Source of the DNA: Chara braunii
Lineage: Eukaryota; Streptophyta; Charophyceae; Charales; Characeae
Assembly (NCBI GenBank): GCA_003427395.1
Contig: BFEA01000365.1
Location: 1,389,814 to 1,414,523, forward strand
Length of the DNA: 24,710 nt
Direction: 5' to 3'
Positions 19,280-24,710 of this stretch are shown one piece after another. The notes under the pieces were generated by a model. The model was given only the letters and a program-made list of their open reading frames with translations, had not been told where the DNA came from and searched no databases. A program made the translations under genes and the position numbers. Each line of letters opens with the position of its first letter. The first letter of the stretch is position 1.

Positions 19280-20453
19280 TGTTATGAACCTGGTTGTTTG
19301 TTGTTAGAAGACCAACACTCGCGCACATGAACTTCCATGCATGCCCATACATACATAGAAGGAAGGGGAGACGAAAGGAGTATCACACCACAAAGAGAGA
19401 ATGAAGCACAGTGGAAGCCTTGTCCATGCCATATGACAGAGCACACTGAAAGTGCAATTCGCTCCGCAGAGTCCTCACAACTAGTCACAAAGGAAAGCCG
19501 AGTAGATCACATCCAGAAAACAATGAAACAAAGGTAGTCCACCCACAGTATCAACACTGTTTATTAAACTCAGAGTATCGTTTTGTCCGAATAGTCTCAG
19601 AACTATGATGCGCTGCTCAGAGATGAGCAGCGCTCCTCCCCCAACCCTGAATAACCGCTATCAACTACCCCTGAGTTCCTGAAACAGGACCCTGAGGCCA
19701 AGCGCCTCTCAGAGGATGAAGAAGAAGACCAGCACCACAGTCTTTGATGAAGATGAAGTGCCCAATGCCTTCCAGGTGAAGATCTGCAGCAGCGCCACCC
19801 TTCCTGACAAAGAATATCTCAGAGGATGTAAGCTGCAGCTATGGCGGCAGTGCCACTACCCTGAAACCCTACTCCTGAGGAGGGTTCAACAGGGCACCAA
19901 CTTTGAAGCTTCCAGCAGACCTCAGATAGCCCAGACCTGTGAACAGCCCCTCGTGCTGTCAGAGAGCAGCGAAGGACCCAGCTATGGCCGACGCTTCGAG
20001 GGTCTGGCTATGTCTGTTGTTCCCCACGCTGAAGCTGTCACCACTCCAGTTCACGCGTCGTGCCGTCACGATGTACACGGTACCAACTGCCAAAGGCCCT
20101 GAACAAACTCCCTCATCCTGTTGATAGATCTACTCTAGCCTAGACTCGACCTAGACCGGACCTACTGGACCGACTGGTACCGTTTTAGTTTAGGCCTCTA
20201 GGGCCTCTCCCTACCCGGCTATAGGCTTATAGACCCTGCCTATCAGCATACGCCCGTAGGCCCATCTGTCCTAGTGGTAGCCCGGGTCTGCTATTCACAG
20301 TTAGGGTAGCTGTAGGAAATTCGAATTAGCACGGGCCTAAAATTTTCCCAAATTTGCAGATATGTCCCTCACGAATTTTCCCTCACAGGCGGACATCCCG
20401 GTTACAGCCCCGGTTCGACGGGCCGCAGGCTGCAGAATCAGCAAGTCATTGCA
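19280..20453 (-). repeat. 5' LTR of Gypsy-2 (1174 bp)
   Basis: Direct repeat of 11413-12628 with the same TG...CA ends. It is preceded by the PBS and followed by GAGT. The plus-strand open frame at 19716-20102 (128 codons) is antisense to the element and is broken in the other LTR, so it is not called. Confidence 0.93.
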
Positions 20454-20457
20454 GAGT
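20454..20457. repeat. Gypsy-2 target-site duplication, right copy (GAGT)
   Basis: Directly follows the CA end of the right LTR and equals 11409-11412. Confidence 0.75.
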
Positions 20458-20482
20458 AGACTGTTGTGGCCCAACGGCTGCT

Positions 20483-20769
20483 GGGTATGAGCATAATTTC
20501 AGCCATCCGGTAGCAGGGTATATGAACAATCTGGCCTCTCCTCCTCAGGTCTAGGGTATGCCCATAATTTTGGCTGGGGATATCCATAATTTGTGCATTC
20601 CGGTAGCTGGTTATACGTTATAACCGCAATTTTGTGGTACCAACCTGGGTCCACCTCGGTCCTGCGCATGCAAACAATTTCCACCAGCCATTTCCTAGGT
20701 ATAGATGCAAGTTGGCGATGGGAATGGGTATGTTATTCCCATCTTTAAGTGGGGTACAGATGCAAGTTT
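20483..20769 (+). repeat. Sub-terminal motif array of the TIR element
   Basis: A motif close to GGGTATGNNCATAATTT recurs: GGGTATGAGCATAATTT (20483), GGGTATATGAACAAT (20516), GGGTATGCCCATAATTT (20554), GGGGATATCCATAATTT (20577), GGTTATACGTTATAACCGC (20608), GGTATAGATGCAAGTT (20698). The TIR itself (GGGGTACAGATGCAAGTTT, 20751) is a further variant. CCGGTAGC is also repeated about 93 bp apart. Clustered sub-terminal motifs are typical transposase-binding sites in hAT/MULE-type elements; the binding role is inferred. Confidence 0.65.
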
Positions 20770-20772
20770 CCC
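20734..20772 (-). repeat. Right terminal inverted repeat
   Basis: Inverted match to 10097-10136. Its inner end also forms a local stem with GATGGGAAT at 20717-20725 (GATGGGAAT / ATTCCCATC). Confidence 0.78.
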
Positions 20773-20780
20773 TTATAACA

Positions 20781-20947
20781 AGCGTCCCACACCTTCTAAG
20801 CCAGACTTGTCACCAGTCCATAGACTGGACACCAAATAAACCAACAGCAAAAATGTACTTTTCAGTGATGGGAGGGGAGTAACCTGGGGCTGAAAGTAGG
20901 GGTCCCTGTTAACCGCTCATGAAACCCGAGGGTATTGCCTGTTTGTG
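20781..20947. other. Remnant interior of the outer element, right side
   Basis: No gene. Contains a purine run GATGGGAGGGGAG (about 20867-20879) that could be a decayed polypurine tract before the right outer LTR, but the LTR start cannot be fixed, so this is only suggestive. Confidence 0.4.
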
Positions 20948-22255
20948 ATGACCCGTCCGAACAAGGACCAAAACACACAGCTGATTTCTGAATTTTGCCC
21001 ATAGACTGAATGCCTGACTGAGTTTCCCGCTTTTTGCTATGTCTGGGTATGCATGCTTGCTGGACTGCATGTCTGTCTGAGTGCTGGATGGCGTGAGTGT
21101 GTGTGACCATGCCTGTCTGAGTGCTGGATGGTGTGAGTGTGTGTGTGACCATGCTTGTCTGTGTGCCGGTTGCTGGAATGTGGCCCGTAAGGGCACCTGT
21201 TCGTTTGCTGGGCCCTCGGGGCTGATACTTACCTGTGGCCTTGGCATCGGGGGATTGCAGCGGGAGAACACACAAGTAGTGGGAGGCCGGTACCGCACTA
21301 GGAAGGGGTAGATGTGCGGGTACCGGAGGCTGAGCAGAAGAATACAAAAGTTGCATTTTTAGAGGCCCAGTAGTTGTAGGCTAGGTCTAGGCGGGTACCA
21401 GTCCAACCAGTCGGAGTCTAGGGCCTGTAGGGGCAATATCAGAGTCTGCAATGATGTTTCTCTCCGAAACGGAGGAGGTGCCGGTTGCTGGAGAGGCCGA
21501 GCGGCCTGGAAGTCACCGCCCTGGGAGGCAAGCAGGCCGCTATATCTTCGGACCGGGCAAAGAGCCCGGCCTCATTCTCAGTGTGCAAGTTTGGCGACAC
21601 GCTGGTGGAGCGCTAGGTGGAGCAGCGCTGGGTTGGAGTAGCGCTGCTGGGGGAGGAAGAAGAAGGACAGGAGGAAGAAGAAGGAGGAAGGAGGAGGAAG
21701 AAGGAGGAAGGGGGAGGAGCGCCAGAGGTACTTACCTGGCTATGGTGGCAGGCATCTTCATCACCTTGGTAGGCGTTGCAGCAAGAAGACCCCCGGTGGG
21801 GGAGAGCGGCTCCAAGAAGCTTCGAGGCAGAGTTGGGCATGGCGGCCTGAGTGGTGGCAGCCATAGCTGCTTTGTGTTGTCCTCTGCACAGCAGAGCCTG
21901 GGCAGCCATAGCTGCTTTGCGTTGTCCGTTGCACGTCAAGGCCAGGCCATAGTAGTCCACCATAGCCTCGGCCTTCAAGGTAGAGGCGGCCATAGTCCAC
22001 CATAGCCTCGGCCTTCAAGGTAGAGGCGGCCATGGCTATGGTGGACCTCAAGGGTTACCTGCAGTAGAAGAGGGACTCGGACATTGATTCTGGTTCAGCC
22101 TTTCGGCATTGTATATCAGGGAAGAAGTTGTTGGGCGAAGAAGAAGTGCCTTGTCATTCACTTTTGCTGGTATACATCATCTTCTTCTTCTTTCTTACTT
22201 CTTCTTCTTCTTCTTACCTCCTCTCTCCTCTCAAGTTCATTCATTTCCTTTTGCA
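20948..22255 (+). repeat. Outer LTR-like direct repeat, right copy
   Basis: Colinear with 8760-10008 and ends in TTGCA (22251-22255); beyond that the two loci differ. Compared with the left copy it has extra local duplications: a 40-bp tandem at 21953-22032, a ~45-bp repeat at 21857-21946, a GTGAGTGTGTGTGACCATGC repeat near 21090-21150 and a GGAGGAAGAAGGAG tract at 21640-21720. The following GTTGG (22256-22260) is a possible target-site duplication. The best left candidate is GTTGC at 8642-8646, which would need an earlier LTR start than homology supports, so it is unproven. Confidence 0.72.
21953..22032. repeat. Perfect 40-bp tandem duplication
   Basis: TAGTCCACCATAGCCTCGGC starts at 21953 and again at 21993. 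Both 40-bp units end GGCGGCCA and appear identical. The left outer repeat has a single diverged copy, so the duplication is specific to this copy. Confidence 0.95.
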
Positions 22256-22831
22256 GTTGGACGGCATTGTGCTTTTGATGGATGTGTATCTCGCAATTGG
22301 CCAGGGTCATAACATGTTTATTTTACAAACCGTGGCTTGTGTATTGTCATTCCCCTCTTCGTTCTCTTGTGAGGTTGTCGAGTCAGATACTTTAACTTCT
22401 ATTTCGGGTCCTATACTTGGTCTAAATCTTTGTCCTGTCTGGCCTTGTGTTACCCTTCCTGTTTTTCTTTTTGGGTCGGGATTTTATTCTTCACCTTTAA
22501 CTTTACATTGCTTCTAGCCGACTAGGTCCATGGGGAACACTTTGTTCATTGTCTATTTCCTGTCCACTTGTGTTCTGCTTAGACCAATCAGTGAAGTGCA
22601 GCGCTCTGCCCCCGACTCAGGCAATCAGTCCATTCTTCAGCCATTCTTCCTCAAAATCTTTCTGAATTTTGGTTTCCTTCGTGTTGTCCAGATCTTTGTC
22701 TATCTTATTCAGAGTGCGCTTCCATTCCATTCTGATTTCTGTTTTCGTCCATGGCATTCTCTTGCCTCGTCCATTCTATCGGTCACACTTTGACCTTTGT
22801 CGAGTATGGTTTTGCCCATAGCATTGCAGAT
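22256..22831. other. Unassigned flank right of the nest
   Basis: T/C-rich sequence; no open frame with recognisable content, no motif I can assign. It may be the sequence into which the outer element inserted. Confidence 0.55.
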
Positions 22832-22954
22832 ACCGTTGACTTCTGTCGTGGGAGCATTGCTATCGTTGACTTCCGTCATGGGAGTTGTTGCTATCATCGA
22901 CTTCCGTCGTGGGAGTTGTTGTTATCGACAACTTCCATCGTGAGAGTTGTTGCT
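22832..22954. repeat. Four ~31-bp imperfect tandem repeats
   Basis: Units start near 22832, 22862, 22893 and 22924 and have the form ATCGTTGACTTCCGTCGTGG followed by GAGTTGTTGCT. Units are directly adjacent with no unique spacers, so this is a minisatellite, not a CRISPR array. Confidence 0.88.
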
Positions 22955-23436
22955 TGAAGAGCTGCTCGGGCACACGTGGTTAACCAGGGGTGTTATTTTC
23001 GACAAATTTTGCACCGAATTGCACTGAAACTGTCATATTGTGCTGATTTTTTGCTTTTTTCTTGTTTTTCGTTTTGTGTGATATATATGTGCTTTAGGGT
23101 ACGTCATGTGTGCAGTTTTGACATGTTTGGATCAATAATGAAGAAGTTGGCATTTTGTTGAATTCGTTGGACGCTTCATTTTGACTCGGACAGTGTTTTT
23201 GTGTTAGGGTTTAGGGAAGAGCGTTCGTGGTTGTGGAGACGTTAGCATCTGTCAAGAAGCTATCGTTGGGGGCAAAAACGTTGTCCAAGGTCTGAATCCA
23301 ACGTTGGAACGAGGTTGCAATTTCTCTACTTCCTTGGGATTGCCGAGAGCGATTCTCTCTCTTTTGAAAAGGGGTACCCTGTAACCTTATGGTAGCAAAA
23401 CCTGATTTCAATAGGATTTGAGCTCATGACCTGTTT
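22955..23436. other. Unassigned AT-rich region
   Basis: T-rich, no supported gene. Contains TTAGGGTTTAGGG at 23204-23216, only two telomere-like units. Confidence 0.5.
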
Positions 23437-23667
23437 GTGAAGACTTTACATGTGTGTGCTATTCAGGAACATGGGATGGGTCCGAGATCGATTCTGAAAC
23501 CGGAACCCCATTGTGCTTTTTGTCGCAAGAGATCTGAAAGCGGAGCCCGTTGCCCCTTTTGTCGCAAGAGACCGGGCCTTGCGCCACCACTCACCAAATG
23601 CACAAAAGACAAAAAATATGGCCGTGTATCGTGCTATGTTCTAGCAGAAGATTCATTCTACTTTTGA
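23437..23667 (+). CDS. Small Cys-rich ORF with duplicated CxxCRKR motif, doubtful
   Basis: A 76-codon ATG frame. The middle reads HCAFCRKRSESGARCPFCRKR, two CxFCRKR motifs 14 residues apart, resembling a four-Cys zinc-ribbon spacing. At DNA level this is a short tandem duplication (TTTTGTCGCAAGAGA near 23518 and 23559), so the protein pattern may simply follow from the repeat. No neighbour, promoter or intron signal supports expression. I do not recognise a family. It could be a spurious frame in intergenic repeat DNA. Confidence 0.15.
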   Translation: MKTLHVCAIQEHGMGPRSILKPEPHCAFCRKRSESGARCPFCRKRPGLAPPLTKCTKDKKYGRVSCYVLAEDSFYF

Positions 23668-23710
23668 AAAAAGACATGAAACACACAATAGATAATCTTT
23701 CGTCATCCTT

Positions 23711-24163
23711 CCAGCAACCCTGTGTGCGTGATGCCTCCCCTACACACAGGTCCCCACATTCTCACGGCCGTCGCACAGAGCTTGAACACGGCCTACCCTT
23801 TCGTGCGACCATTTACCCACCCATCTTCGGCCCTCTTTCAATTTCGTCTCCCCAGTCCACCGGGAACTTCGTTAAAAATTGGAACGAGACAACGAGAAGA
23901 TTAGCATGGACCGTGCGCAAGGGTGACACACATAAATCGAGAAGTCGTCCGAATTATATAACACGAAGAAGAAGAAAAAAACGTCCCCCCTCTCGGAGCC
24001 ACCCAGCAACCCCGCATGCGAGACACCTACCCTACAGACCGCTCCTCGCATTCTCACGGGCAGGCCTTGAACTTCGCCCCCCCCTTTTCCCGGTGCGACT
24101 GGTCACCCGCCCATCTCCGGCCCTATTTCAATTTCTTCTCCCCTCTCGGTTACAACTCCCCAG
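23711..24163. repeat. Two diverged ~155-bp direct repeats, 292 bp apart
   Basis: CCAGCAACCC starts both (23711 and 24003). Each continues through a TACCCTACA/CCCCTACAC segment, CATTCTCACGG, GTGCGAC, CACCCGCCCATCT-like text, CGGCCCT.TTTCAATTT and TCTCCCC. The second unit ends near 24163. Heavily substituted; no coding content is evident. Confidence 0.75.
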
Positions 24164-24197
24164 GATGACGTACCAAGAAAGATCCGCCAGCCCTACA

Positions 24198-24370
24198 TCA
24201 TGTACAACAAAAGTTGGAGGGATAGAACACAGCCTTACTTACAGCCTATGAACTCTGTGGTCTTGAACCCGGCACCTATGACGTCATGCACAAACAAAAG
24301 CTGGAGGGATAGAGAGCGCAACCTTACATACGGGCTATGGACTCTGTGGTCGTGAACCTGGCACCTATGG
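24198..24370. repeat. Two 86-87 bp tandem repeats
   Basis: Units 24198-24283 and 24284-24370 share ACAAAAG.TGGAGGGATAGA, AACTCTGTGGTC-type and GGCACCTATG text. The junction creates the palindrome TGACGTCA (24279-24286). Confidence 0.85.
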
Positions 24371-24611
24371 AGTACAGCGCAGCGCAGGCATGCAGCGGCC
24401 TCTGCCCCTTCTTCCCCCGAATACAATGTATGGTTATTATAGCTGTGCTTATACTGAAAGATTCAACATGAATGTGCATGAACCAGGCCCAACGCGAGGT
24501 CATCATATGTTTGTCCATTTGTTTGTCTGGCTGTCTGTCTTTGTGTTCTCTTTTCATTCTTTTTCAGTCCATTTGTCCATCTTTGTGTCTGTCTTTGTGT
24601 CCGTCCATCCG

Positions 24612-24666
24612 TCTCTCTCTCTCTCTCTCCCCCTCTCTCTCTCTCTCTCTCTCGGACTCTCTGCTT

Positions 24667-24710
<44 letters not shown>
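24612..24710. repeat. (CT)n microsatellite at contig end
   Basis: Nearly pure CT run broken by CCCC, CGGACTCTCTG and TTAG. It is preceded by a degenerate GTCT/GTCC/TTTGTGTCT stretch from about 24500. The sequence stops inside the run, so the true length is unknown. Confidence 0.93.

Larger units (their letters stand above)
11413..20453 (-). mobile_element. Gypsy-2: full-length Ty3/gypsy LTR retrotransposon, minus strand, defective
   Basis: Both LTRs, a 4-bp duplication (GAGT), PBS, leader, gag, pol and polypurine tract are all present in the order expected for minus-strand transcription. Length is 9041 bp. The two LTRs differ at about 11 of the first 155 bases and by indels, so the insertion is older than Gypsy-1. 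Gag has two in-frame stops and one frame break. Pol has five in-frame stops and several frame breaks. It is inserted inside the TIR element. Confidence 0.94.
10097..20772. mobile_element. TIR DNA transposon, non-autonomous, interrupted by Gypsy-2
   Basis: The left end (10097-10136) and right end (20734-20772) are inverted copies sharing TGTACCCCACTTAAAGATGG without mismatch inside a ~40-bp TIR. Flanks are TTACAACA (10089-10096) and TTATAACA (20773-20780), an 8-bp duplication with one transition. Removing Gypsy-2 and one copy of its duplication leaves about 1.63 kb. No transposase-like open frame is present, so it would have moved in trans. An 8-bp duplication and CAGGG/TAAGG-like ends would fit the hAT superfamily, but that placement is tentative. 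Confidence 0.68.

Noticed and set aside
19716-20102. 128-codon plus-strand frame in the Gypsy-2 LTR
   Set aside because: Antisense to the element and broken by stops in the other LTR (11860-12235).
21451-22005. 184-codon frame in the right outer repeat
   Set aside because: Gly/Arg/Glu-rich from a GGAGGAAGAAG tract and tandem repeats; not conserved in the left copy.
22832-22954. Possible CRISPR-like array
   Set aside because: Units are contiguous without unique spacers and occur in eukaryotic repeat DNA.
23204-23216. Telomere-like TTAGGGTTTAGGG
   Set aside because: Only about two units; such short matches are common by chance and there is no array.
23415-23470. tRNA/SINE-like B-box on the minus strand (GAGCTCAAATCC) with a weak A-box candidate upstream
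   Set aside because: B-box matches consensus only partly, the A-box is poor and no tRNA cloverleaf or SINE tail is visible.
24279-24286. TGACGTCA palindrome (bZIP/CRE-like site)
   Set aside because: Created at the junction of two tandem repeat units with no gene nearby; 8-bp sites are weak evidence alone.

Overview
This is non-coding, repeat-dominated eukaryotic DNA with no recognisable host gene, tRNA, rRNA or bacterial-type operon. It consists almost entirely of transposable elements in various states of decay. Two Ty3/gypsy LTR retrotransposons with plant-type initiator-Met-tRNA primer sites, chromodomain-like Pol C-termini, long LTRs and very long leaders point to a streptophyte (plant or charophyte alga) genome. 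Chara is a guess from general resemblance only. The first 40 bases are not biological: they contain a perfect Nextera mate-pair junction adapter, so this is the raw end of an assembled contig.

Layout. (1) 41-8609, plus strand: Gypsy-1. It has a truncated 5' LTR (41-585), a PBS (590-601), a 1.1 kb leader made of (TTGA)n and T-rich degenerate repeats, broken gag (1736-3287), broken pol (protease, RT, RNase H, integrase, chromodomain-like tail), a polypurine tract (7267-7279) and a full 3' LTR (7280-8609). (2) 8610-8759: short unassigned spacer. (3) 8760-22255: a three-layer nest. The outermost layer is a pair of diverged ~1.25-1.3 kb LTR-like direct repeats (8760-10008 and 20948-22255). Inside them lies a TIR element (about 40 bp TIRs at 10097-10136 and 20734-20772, near-perfect 8-bp flanking duplication, sub-terminal motif array, no transposase). 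Inside that, on the minus strand, lies Gypsy-2 (11413-20453), bounded by a 4-bp duplication GAGT. (4) 22256-24710: unassigned DNA with several short tandem repeats, one weak Cys-rich small ORF, and a terminal (CT)n tract where the contig stops.

Gypsy-1 and Gypsy-2 share an architecture but differ in sequence. Each encodes Gag with a zinc knuckle and Pol in the order protease-RT-RNase H-integrase-chromodomain-like tail. Each places pol in the -1 frame relative to gag. In both, a slippery heptamer of the X_XXY_YYZ type directly abuts the gag stop codon (G_GGA_AAG-TGA in Gypsy-1, A_AAA_AAC-TAG in Gypsy-2), and a perfect hairpin lies 10-12 nt downstream. This is the most informative functional signal in the window: a programmed -1 frameshift site still visible in two dead elements. 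Both copies also carry premature stops and additional one-base frame breaks, so neither can be autonomous. By-eye LTR divergence puts Gypsy-1 as the youngest insertion, then Gypsy-2, with the outer repeats oldest, consistent with the nesting order. I found no undescribed defence, metabolic or regulatory system.
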